This document shows positions 17,711 to 25,341 of a DNA stretch of 64,000 nucleotides, in pieces (within the stretch, counting starts at the first letter, position 1; each line of letters starts with the position of its first letter). Position numbers and translations under genes: made by a program. Location of the stretch: contig JAUYGY010000020.1 of NCBI GenBank assembly GCA_030690315.1, positions 1 to 64,000 of the forward strand. The letters are read 5' to 3'. The notes beneath the pieces are model-generated. The model saw nothing but the letters and a program-made list of their open reading frames with translations. It did no database searches and was not told the DNA's origin. This DNA comes from Aequorivita sp. (GTDB lineage: Bacteria > Bacteroidota > Bacteroidia > Flavobacteriales > Flavobacteriaceae).

Positions 17711-17752
17711 CAAAACCCCTTTTGAAGGTTTACTTCGGAAGGGGTTTTTTTG
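17711..17752 (+). terminator. Intrinsic terminator of rng
   Basis: AAAACCCCTT faces AAGGGGTTTT with a 20-nt internal loop region that itself can pair partly; seven T follow. Confidence 0.8.
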
Positions 17753-17755
17753 TAT

Positions 17756-17786
17756 CCCACCCCAACCCTCCCGAAGGGAGGAGAGA
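17756..17786. repeat. CCTCCC-GAA-GGGAGG palindrome, dispersed-repeat type
   Basis: Perfect 6-bp stem at 17767-17781 in a C-rich context. A similar unit is found at 40734-40750 between other genes, so it is probably one copy of a dispersed family. A TTCTTGGTTCTTG direct repeat follows up to about 17850. Confidence 0.55.
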
Positions 17787-17897
17787 TTTTTTCTATTGTC
17801 TTGGTTCTTGGTTCTTGATTCTTGTAGCGCAGCGGTCTTCGTTCTTTTCCACGGAAATAAAAAGTTTTATCTTCACCTTAAATTTTAAACACAGACT

Positions 17898-18374
17898 TTG
17901 AATACCCAAAAATCATACACTGTTGACGAAGCCACAAAACGAATGGAGCGTTACTGCGCCTACCAAGAGCGATGCCATAAAGAAGTGCACCAAAAACTGT
18001 ATGAAATGCGAATGATTCCCGTAGCGGTTGACCAAATAATTGAACATTTACTTCTGAACAATTTCTTAAACGAAACAAGATTTGCACAAGCTTTTGCAAG
18101 GGGAAAATTTAGAGCCAAAAAGTGGGGTAGGAATAGAATTGTGAATGAGTTAAAACTGCGCGAAATTTCAAAATACAATATTCAAATTGCCTTAAAGGAA
18201 ATACCAGATTCCGAATATTATAAAACCTTTGAAGTCTTGGCGGAAAAGCGAATGCAGCAATTAACTTCAGAAAAAAACCTACAGAAAAAAAGGAAAAAGC
18301 TGGCGGACTATCTATTTTATCGGGGATGGGAGCCTGAGTTGGTTTATGGGAAGGTGAGTGAGGTTTTGAAGTGA
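17898..18374 (+). CDS. recX: RecX, regulator of RecA
   Basis: 158 residues from a TTG start. Three RecX helical repeats are seen: residues 8-50 (EATKRMERYCAYQERCHKEVHQKL), 55-105 (DQIIEHLLLNNFLNETRFAQAFARGKFRAKKWGRNRI, the most conserved block) and 110-158. RecX binds RecA filaments and limits recombinase activity. Its 3' part is duplicated in diverged form at 19018-19182, beyond a toxin-antitoxin pair. Confidence 0.93.
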   Translation: MNTQKSYTVDEATKRMERYCAYQERCHKEVHQKLYEMRMIPVAVDQIIEHLLLNNFLNETRFAQAFARGKFRAKKWGRNRIVNELKLREISKYNIQIALKEIPDSEYYKTFEVLAEKRMQQLTSEKNLQKKRKKLADYLFYRGWEPELVYGKVSEVLK

Positions 18375-18415
18375 TATAATAATTACAACAACGACATTCG
18401 ATAAATTTAGAGATA

Positions 18416-18757
18416 TTATTCAATTTCTATACACGCTACTTCTTTATATTCAGGGTTTAAATAAAACTCATTAATTATATTTTGATGCTTTTCAATTATT
18501 TTAATAATGTTATTGGTTGTCATATTCCCTGTTCTTAACCAAATTATTTTGGGCGGGCATCCTTTTATATTTGCAATATCTGCAAAGTCGGAGTCAAATG
18601 TTACAATTGAAAAATCATTTGCTTTTGCATAATTCCATATTTCAATGTCTGAAGCATCTTCCAACTCTAATAACCTGACCTGTTTTGAATTTGGAAAAAT
18701 GGATTGTATTTTATTAACAATTCGAAAAGATATATTTTGGCCAAATAAGAGCTTCAC
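18416..18757 (-). CDS. DUF5615 PIN-like toxin with altered active-site motif
   Basis: 113 residues. The family start MKLLFDQNLS is here MKLLFGQNIS, so the first acidic residue of the PIN-like site is Gly6 (codon GGC where GAC would be Asp, one base away). The later acidic cluster DASDIEIWNYAKANDFSIVTFDSDFAD, typical of DUF5615, is intact. The gene overlaps the upstream DUF433 gene by 4 bp, the usual arrangement of this toxin-antitoxin type. By family the protein would be a PIN-fold RNase toxin; with Gly6 it may be weakened or dead. It is AT-rich relative to its flanks. Confidence 0.8.
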   Translation of the reverse strand: MKLLFGQNISFRIVNKIQSIFPNSKQVRLLELEDASDIEIWNYAKANDFSIVTFDSDFADIANIKGCPPKIIWLRTGNMTTNNIIKIIEKHQNIINEFYLNPEYKEVACIEIE

Positions 18758-18978
18758 GATGCTACCCTAATTCTATTTTCCCTACCTGCCGCAAAAGACA
18801 AACATGCGTTTATGCCGTTTTCATCCAATTCTGGAAAGTCTTCCAAAATTTCCTGTTTGGTCATTCCATTGGCAAGCCAATTCAAAACATCATATACTGA
18901 AATCCGTGTCCCAGCTATTATGGGCTTTCCAAATCTTTTGTTTGGGTCTATTGTTATATATTTTTTATAATCAACCAT
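18754..18978 (-). CDS. DUF433 antitoxin
   Basis: 74 residues. The DUF433 signature is complete: YITIDPNKRFGKPIIAGTRISVYDVLNWLANGMTKQEILEDFPEL, an HTH-like domain found with DUF5615 toxins. It is the first gene of the pair and overlaps the toxin by 4 bp (ATGA-type junction). The antitoxin probably binds toxin and operator. The pair lies between recX and a recX 3' copy. Confidence 0.85.
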   Translation of the reverse strand: MVDYKKYITIDPNKRFGKPIIAGTRISVYDVLNWLANGMTKQEILEDFPELDENGINACLSFAAGRENRIRVAS

Positions 18979-19017
18979 CTTTCAATATTTTTATCTAAAG
19001 TACGATTTTTTTGATAG

Positions 19018-19182
19018 ATGCCATTCTATGATATTTTAGAAATATTGGCAGAAAACCAATTTCAGCAATTGGTTTCAGAAAAAAATCTTCAGAAAAAACG
19101 TAAGAAATTGATAGATTATCTTTTTTATCGCGAGTGGGAGAGTGAGTTTGTTTATGTGAAGGTTGGGGAGATTTTAAAGTAA
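19018..19182 (+). pseudogene. Diverged copy of the recX 3' end
   Basis: From the in-frame ATG at 19018 a 54-residue frame reads MPFYDILEILAE..., then follows the RecX C-terminus almost residue for residue: SEKNLQKKRKKL is identical, DYLFYREWESEFVYVKVGEILK stands against DYLFYRGWEPELVYGKVSEVLK. Many differences are silent, so this is not a fresh tandem copy. Homology begins near recX codon 112 and runs to the stop. It lacks the first two RecX repeats and is unlikely to be functional. It probably marks the junction left when the toxin-antitoxin DNA entered at the recX end. Confidence 0.85.
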
Positions 19183-19185
19183 TAA

Positions 19186-19701
19186 TTAAATATTAAACGA
19201 CGCCCCAACATTCACAGAAACTTGATTGTGCAATTTTTCGGCAGGGGTTAATGAATTTGTGTTGTATTTTGAAATAGGAACGCTAACTTCCGTAAACACG
19301 CCAAAACCAGTTGTGAAAAAATAACGCGCGCCCAAGTGCCCGCCAAAGTTTTTCAGACTGGCATAAAGACCGGGATATACATCAAAATTTTCATCAACAT
19401 TAATTACGTTGCCCAGATTTGCGTTGAAACGTACCCTAAAATCAAAACGGTCCTCAAATTCAGCAAAGGGAATTTCATTGCCATCCAAATCCCTCACTTT
19501 GTCAATTCCCAAAAGATAGGCAGAAGCAAGCCCGACTGAAATATTTTCGCCCACACCAAAATCAAGGCTTCCCATTATTCCGGTGCCGTTGTTTTGAATA
19601 TTGGCGCCAATTTGGAATTTTATATCACCCTTTCCGGAATACGCCTGTGCAAAAGTTAGTTGAATAAAAAGAAGTGTAAATACGGTTACAGATATTTTCA
19701 T
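19186..19701 (-). CDS. Small exported beta-barrel-like protein of unknown function
   Basis: 171 residues from the ATG at 19701, chosen because it starts a signal peptide (MKISVTVFTLLFIQLTFAQA). The mature part alternates glycine/aromatic strands (GKGDIKFQIGANIQNN, GSLDFGVGENISVGLASAYL, FDFRVRFNANLGN, GGHLGARYFFTTGFGVFTEVSVPI) and ends VSVNVGASFNI, which suggests a small outer-membrane barrel of the type labelled DUF6646 in flavobacteria. I do not recognise a function. Convergent with the recX remnant. Confidence 0.65.
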   Translation of the reverse strand: MKISVTVFTLLFIQLTFAQAYSGKGDIKFQIGANIQNNGTGIMGSLDFGVGENISVGLASAYLLGIDKVRDLDGNEIPFAEFEDRFDFRVRFNANLGNVINVDENFDVYPGLYASLKNFGGHLGARYFFTTGFGVFTEVSVPISKYNTNSLTPAEKLHNQVSVNVGASFNI

Positions 19702-19745
19702 CATTGAAAAAAAATTTAAAGGAAAGATACTGAATTCTTCAGAAA

Positions 19746-20609
19746 TCAAAGTGCTTTATTGGTGCGAACAATGGCCTGTTCGTTTTTCCAATCAATCCAT
19801 TTTTGGCCTTTCAGTTTTCGCATCAATTGGTCAAAATGGCGCATAATGCCGATGTTGTAAACAGCCTTTGCCAGGTTTTTAGGGTTTCTGGGTATTGCCC
19901 GCAAACTCATTGAAAATCCCGGCGTAATGTAGCGCATATAATGCCAATAGCCTTCAGGCATATACAAAACATTACCGTGCTCTAAATTTGCACTATAGCC
20001 TTTCGCTTTCTTTAAAGCTGGCCATTTTTCGTAATCGGGGTTGGTAAAATCTATGTCTTCACGGGTAATTAATGAATGTGGAATTTTGTAGAGGTACTCA
20101 TTCTGTTTCTGGTCAAAAAGAATCACTTCTTTTTTTCCGTGGAAATGGAAATGGAAAATATTGGCCAAATCGATGTCGTAATGCATAAAGGTATAAGAAT
20201 CCTTTCCGCCGAAGAAAAGCATGGGCAGACCCTTCATCAATTTCAGCCCAAAATCTGGAAACTCAAAATCCTTTTGAAGCTGCGGTACTTCCTTTAGAAT
20301 ATTCCACAGAAAGATGCGGTATTTTGTGGGTTCTGTTTTTAGCAGTTCCACATAATCGCGCATTTTCATTTTGGCATGTGGCTGGTTGAATCCGTCCTTG
20401 TGGCTTACGGGGCGGTTGTCATAGAGCGGCACCATTTTATCACCCGCAATAGTAGCCATATAATCGAGGTCCCATTTTGTAAATGCAGGCCAGTCCTCAA
20501 TAAACCTTTCAATAACAACAGGTTTTTGGGGCTTAAAGTAATTTTTTAGAAAATCTTCCTTGGTAATGGTTTTTACCCGATCAATTTGCTGTAGCTGCAT
20601 AGTTTTCAT
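19746..20609 (-). CDS. Cupin-like / JmjC-fold protein
   Basis: 287 residues from the ATG at 20609. The N-terminal KPVVIERFIEDWPAFTKWDLDYM is the usual start of the cupin_8/JmjC family. A metal triad can be seen: His143 and Asp145 in MHYDIDL and His223 in GYWHYMRY, with iron and 2-oxoglutarate as expected cofactors. Such proteins are hydroxylases of proteins or small molecules in the cytoplasm. The substrate is unknown. The gene is divergent from parDE, sharing a 205-bp region with an operator. Confidence 0.8.
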   Translation of the reverse strand: MKTMQLQQIDRVKTITKEDFLKNYFKPQKPVVIERFIEDWPAFTKWDLDYMATIAGDKMVPLYDNRPVSHKDGFNQPHAKMKMRDYVELLKTEPTKYRIFLWNILKEVPQLQKDFEFPDFGLKLMKGLPMLFFGGKDSYTFMHYDIDLANIFHFHFHGKKEVILFDQKQNEYLYKIPHSLITREDIDFTNPDYEKWPALKKAKGYSANLEHGNVLYMPEGYWHYMRYITPGFSMSLRAIPRNPKNLAKAVYNIGIMRHFDQLMRKLKGQKWIDWKNEQAIVRTNKAL

Positions 20610-20744
20610 CAACGGGCAAATTTACAAATCTCAAGGTATTGTTTGGTTCAATGTTAATATAACTTTAAGGAAACAGGCAACGCTTATTCTGATCTTGAAA
20701 ATAAGTGGAGGATATTTGTGGCATAGATTTTTTAATTGCAGCTC

Positions 20745-20783
20745 AATTTTATGTCCATATCTGTTATATCTGGACATAAAATT
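20745..20783. promoter_or_regulatory. Palindromic operator and -7 box in front of parDE
   Basis: Perfect 13-bp arms, AATTTTATGTCCA (20745-20757) and TGGACATAAAATT (20771-20783), with 13 bp between. TATTTTTG, a good -7 element, follows at 20785-20792, 23 bp before parD. The position suggests autorepression by the ParD-ParE complex. Confidence 0.7.
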
Positions 20784-20814
20784 GTATTTTTGAAATACTT
20801 TTAAAATTAAAGGA

Positions 20815-21048
20815 ATGAACATTAGCTTAACAGAAAAACAGCGCAAATATATAGATGAGAAGGTAAAGTCCGGCGATTATATGAATGCCAGTGAAGTAGT
20901 TCGGGAAGCATTGCGAGCTCATGAGCTTAATCAACAAAAATTAGAAGATCTACGTGTTGAAATACAAAAAGGCATCGATAGTGGGATAAGCCCTAGAAAT
21001 GTAAAAGATATATTAGCTGCAAAGCGGAAAGAACATGGCATCCAATGA
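20815..21048 (+). CDS. ParD-family antitoxin
   Basis: 77 residues. An N-terminal ribbon-helix-helix (MNISLTEKQRKYIDEKVKSGDYMNASEVVREALRAHE) is followed by a C-terminal toxin-binding helix (EDLRVEIQKGIDSGISPRN..). It binds the operator just upstream, by analogy with characterised ParD proteins, and neutralises ParE. It overlaps the toxin gene by 14 bp, which couples their translation. Confidence 0.88.
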   Translation: MNISLTEKQRKYIDEKVKSGDYMNASEVVREALRAHELNQQKLEDLRVEIQKGIDSGISPRNVKDILAAKRKEHGIQ

Positions 21049-21349
21049 GGATCCAGTGGGAACCTATGAACTTTCTCTATTGGCAGATGCCGACTTAGAA
21101 AATATTTATGAATATTCTTTTTCGGAATTTGGTTTTACGCGAGCCGAGGAATATTTAGAAGGTATTCACCATCTATTTCAACAATTAACTCTTTTCCCGA
21201 ATGAAGGTATCTTACGGAATGATATTAATATAAATGTCCGAAGCATTCCTTACGAATCACATATTGTTTTCTATTCAGGCAGCAAAAAATCAATTTTGAT
21301 TATTAGAATTTTGCATCAAAGCCAAAATTCATCGGAATATTTTAAATAA
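21035..21349 (+). CDS. ParE-family toxin
   Basis: 104 residues of the RelE/ParE fold: YELSLLADADLENIYEYSFSEFGFTRAEEYLEGI helices, FPNEG, RSIPYESHIVFY strands and the IIRILHQSQN end with the conserved RILH. Characterised ParE toxins inhibit gyrase; other family members act otherwise, so the target is inferred. The gene follows parD with a 14-bp overlap and ends at a terminator. Confidence 0.88.
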   Translation: MASNEDPVGTYELSLLADADLENIYEYSFSEFGFTRAEEYLEGIHHLFQQLTLFPNEGILRNDININVRSIPYESHIVFYSGSKKSILIIRILHQSQNSSEYFK

Positions 21350-21384
21350 AAATCCCAAACTCCTTTTTATGGAATTTGGGATTT
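21350..21384. terminator. Bidirectional terminator between parE and atpC
   Basis: AAATCCCAAA (21350-21359) and TTTGGGATTT (21375-21384) form a 10-bp stem with a 15-nt loop, between convergent genes. Confidence 0.75.
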
Positions 21385-21406
21385 GATATTTTAGAATTTC
21401 AACAGT

Positions 21407-21682
21407 TTAATCTGCCAACACCATCACACGATTGTTGTTACATTCAACAGTTCCGCCAGAAATATGAAGAACCCATTTTCCATCCTCTTGGGTGAATTTA
21501 TTCTGAAAAGCCTCCGCAATGGTTGGGTTTCCTTTAAACTTCACTTTACCTTCCTGCAAAACGGACACAATAGGAGCGTGGTTGTTCAGCATTTGGAATT
21601 CGCCTTCCACACCTGGAACGGTTATGCTTTCTACTTCTCCGGCAACTAAGGATGCTTCGGGGGTTACTATTTCTAAGTACAT
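21407..21682 (-). CDS. atpC: ATP synthase epsilon subunit, short form
   Basis: 91 residues, containing only the N-terminal beta-sandwich (MYLEIVTPEASLVAGEVESITVPGVEGEFQMLNNHAPIVSVLQEG). The C-terminal helical hairpin of the usual 135-residue form is missing, which is normal in Bacteroidota. It is downstream of atpD on the same strand, separated by 75 bp holding a perfect hairpin. The epsilon subunit couples F1 to the central stalk. Confidence 0.92.
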   Translation of the reverse strand: MYLEIVTPEASLVAGEVESITVPGVEGEFQMLNNHAPIVSVLQEGKVKFKGNPTIAEAFQNKFTQEDGKWVLHISGGTVECNNNRVMVLAD

Positions 21683-21703
21683 ATTTTTAGTATTGAGTAT
21701 TGA

Positions 21704-21746
21704 GATATTAGTATTGAGTAAGATCTAAATACTCAATACTAATATC
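21704..21746. repeat. Perfect 17-bp inverted repeat between atpD and atpC
   Basis: GATATTAGTATTGAGTA (21704-21720) and its exact complement (21730-21746) enclose 9 nt. A further TATTGAGTATTGAG direct repeat abuts it. In the mRNA it would make a long AU-rich hairpin between the two coding regions. Confidence 0.75.
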
Positions 21747-21757
21747 TAACTACTATT

Positions 21758-23278
<1,521 letters not shown>

Positions 23279-23324
23279 TTATAGTTATCTAAGGGCGAAA
23301 AAACCACCCTTGTTTTGAACGGTG

Positions 23325-23356
23325 CAAAGATAGTTTTTTCTGAATGAAATTTGCAA
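23325..23356 (-). promoter_or_regulatory. Promoter for atpD-atpC
   Basis: On the minus strand TTG (23356-23354), a 21-bp spacer, then TATCTTTG (23332-23325). About 60 bp before the atpD start. Confidence 0.55.
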
Positions 23357-23431
23357 CCCCAATCTTTAAAAAATTGAAGATTTTTAGCCCATTGCAGTTG
23401 ACCCTTTTTTAATGTTAATTTGAAGGGTTTC

Positions 23432-23489
23432 GTCACACTGAGCTTGTCGAAGTGCAATCGGGAAGTGTCTTCGACAAGCTCAGACTGAC
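23432..23489. repeat. REP-like palindrome with GAGCTTGTCGAAG core
   Basis: The arms at 23432-23452 and 23469-23489 match at 19 of 21 positions when one is complemented (core CTGAGCTTGTCGAAG). This type of element is widespread between flavobacterial genes; here it follows the aminotransferase gene and may end its transcript. The remainder of 23264-23522 holds the atpD promoter and no gene. Confidence 0.7.
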
Positions 23490-23522
23490 AATTAGAAATA
23501 AATTAGCTTAATAGTTGAAATA

Positions 23523-24416
23523 TCAAAGCTTTTCACATAACCCACGAACTTCTTTCGCAAAAAGTTCAATTATTTTTTTCTGAAGTTTATCATCTTTGGA
23601 AACCATGCGTCCATCAATTTCAACAACAGGCGTTAGTTCGCCCATCGTTCCCGTTGCGAAAACACCGTCTGCATTGTAGAACTGTGAAAGCGTAAGGTCT
23701 GCCTCTGTGAGTTCAATTTTGTTTTTTTGGCACATTTCAATTACGGAATTACGCGTAATTCCTGGTAAACAAGCGTGACCAAAAGGCGTAAAAACTTTGC
23801 CGTTCTTTACCATAAACAGGTTGCTGCCGTTCAGTTCGGCTACGAAACCGCGATCATCCAACATTAATCCAGCATCTTTTCCGGCAACATTCGCTTGGAT
23901 TTTTGCGATTATATTATTGAGCAAATTGTTGTGGTGTATTTTACTGTCCAGAAATTGTGGCGAATTTCGGCGCTGGCTGGTGCTAATCACTTTTATGCCA
24001 TGGTCGTTATCATATACCAAAGGTTTCCATTCTGCCAAAACAATTAAACATGAACCGTTTTGGTTCAACCGTGGATCCATACCGCTGGTTATTTTTTCGC
24101 CTCTCGTTAATGTGAGACGGATGTGTGTATCGTCCGTCATTCCGTTTGCATCTAGGGTTTGCTTTATAGCTTTTTTGATGAATTCTTTTGAAGGAATTTC
24201 GGCAAATAGCAATGTTTTTGCAGATTCGTGCAAACGCGTTAAATGTTTGTCCAAACATACCACGCCTTCCGGATAAACGCGCAAGCCTTCCCAAACCGCA
24301 TCACCGCCCTGTACCGAGCTGTCAAAAACCGAGACTTTTGCTTCGCTTCGCGGATATAGTTTGTCTTTTATAAAAACTTGAATATTATCGTTTTTTGGGT
24401 TGGATTTTTGAAGCAT
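23523..24416 (-). CDS. Class IV aminotransferase (branched-chain/D-amino acid type)
   Basis: 297 residues. PLP-binding Lys159 is in LDSKIHHNNLLN; the EWEGLRVY-like FDSSVQGGDAVWEGLRV start, LDDRGFVAELNGSNLF and CLPGITRNSVIEM are family hallmarks. Class IV includes branched-chain aminotransferase, D-alanine aminotransferase and aminodeoxychorismate lyase; the overall look is closest to IlvE-like proteins, but substrate choice cannot be settled by eye. A heptanucleotide repeat tract lies just upstream of the start. Confidence 0.85.
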   Translation of the reverse strand: MLQKSNPKNDNIQVFIKDKLYPRSEAKVSVFDSSVQGGDAVWEGLRVYPEGVVCLDKHLTRLHESAKTLLFAEIPSKEFIKKAIKQTLDANGMTDDTHIRLTLTRGEKITSGMDPRLNQNGSCLIVLAEWKPLVYDNDHGIKVISTSQRRNSPQFLDSKIHHNNLLNNIIAKIQANVAGKDAGLMLDDRGFVAELNGSNLFMVKNGKVFTPFGHACLPGITRNSVIEMCQKNKIELTEADLTLSQFYNADGVFATGTMGELTPVVEIDGRMVSKDDKLQKKIIELFAKEVRGLCEKL

Positions 24417-24425
24417 TTTATTAAA

Positions 24426-24481
24426 GTTATGAGTTATGAGTTATGAGTTATGAGTTATGAGTTATGAGTTTTGGGTTATGA
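24426..24481. repeat. Heptanucleotide tandem repeat (GTTATGA)
   Basis: Six perfect GTTATGA units run from 24426 to 24467, followed by one degenerate and one more perfect unit. It lies 10 bp upstream of the aminotransferase start codon (minus strand), so repeat number could change promoter or leader spacing. Confidence 0.85.
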
Positions 24482-24506
24482 ATTGTTATGCTGAGAAAGA
24501 TTTCTT

Positions 24507-25226
24507 TTAAATCAAAATATTATTTTTTAAAGTTTCATAATAAGGCAACGCCTCTTCCAGCAACGGTTCCAAATGTTTGGGGAAAGGCTGCGAACTGCTT
24601 TTTTGCAGAGCAAATCCTTCACTATTTTGAACGTTTCCGTACCAATGTTTCGCCCAAATGCCATCTTCTGGGATGCCGCCTTTTTTCCACCGAAGCATTT
24701 TTTCTGAAAAAGGAATGTTTAACAAATCACAGAGTTTTTTGAGATAAACTTTGGGATTTTTCAAAAGTTCATCACTATCAATCACTATGGGCGTTCTTCC
24801 GTTTTTCTTTAGAAATAAAAATAATTCAGAAGCTTTTTTGATGCCAATATCGTTCAATGTAGGGGTTTGGATCACTTTTGAAAAAGAGGCAATCAACTTT
24901 TTTGGATGCCGAATCAAGATTACATTTTCCCAATTCAAAATAAAATCTGGCGTTTCAGTCAAATAATGGTGCGCCATTCCTTTGACAAAAACGGTTTTCT
25001 TTTCTGAAAGTGAATTTATTTCTTCAACAACTTTTTCTTCTTTCAATTCCATTGTTTGAAGAACTTCCTTTTGGGAAGGGTGCTCGTTTTCCAAAAAAGC
25101 ATTTTGAAGATAATACCCATAAAAAGGTTCGTCAAGAACAGTAATGTCTTCGCGCTGTGCAAAGGAATACATAAGCGCTGTGGAAAGATTGCGTGGGCCG
25201 GAAATGAGGTTGATTACTTTCATCAT
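24507..25226 (-). CDS. Sulfotransferase-like P-loop protein
   Basis: 239 residues. The N-terminal MKVINLISGPRNLSTALMYSFAQR holds a 5'-PSB-like loop (SGPRNLST) of the PAPS-dependent sulfotransferase superfamily, and the ENVILIRHPKKLIASFSKV segment corresponds to the 3'-phosphate-binding strand and helix. Proteins of this group sit next to branched-chain aminotransferase-like genes in other bacteria, as they do here. Actual sulfotransfer is unproven. A 15-bp tandem repeat lies upstream of the start. Confidence 0.7.
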   Translation of the reverse strand: MMKVINLISGPRNLSTALMYSFAQREDITVLDEPFYGYYLQNAFLENEHPSQKEVLQTMELKEEKVVEEINSLSEKKTVFVKGMAHHYLTETPDFILNWENVILIRHPKKLIASFSKVIQTPTLNDIGIKKASELFLFLKKNGRTPIVIDSDELLKNPKVYLKKLCDLLNIPFSEKMLRWKKGGIPEDGIWAKHWYGNVQNSEGFALQKSSSQPFPKHLEPLLEEALPYYETLKNNILI

Positions 25227-25251
25227 TTAAAAGTATCAATTTATTTGGAAT

Positions 25252-25311
25252 TTTTGAATCACGACGTTTTGAAACATGACGTTTTGAATCACGACGTGTT
25301 GACCCACGACT
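25252..25311. repeat. 15-bp tandem repeat, four units
   Basis: Units at 25252, 25267, 25282 and 25297; the first and third are identical (TTTTGAATCACGACG), the second differs by two bases and the fourth by several. It lies in the gap between glmS and the sulfotransferase-like gene, about 25 bp upstream of the latter's start. Confidence 0.85.
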
Positions 25312-25341
25312 TTTTTAAAATCTGAAACTTGAAACCTTGAG

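Noticed and set aside
25056..25325. Plus-strand frame with a repeated HDVLxHDVLN peptide
   Set aside because: It runs antisense through the sulfotransferase-like gene and its repeat is just the translation of the intergenic 15-bp tandem repeat. No signal, domain or start supports it.
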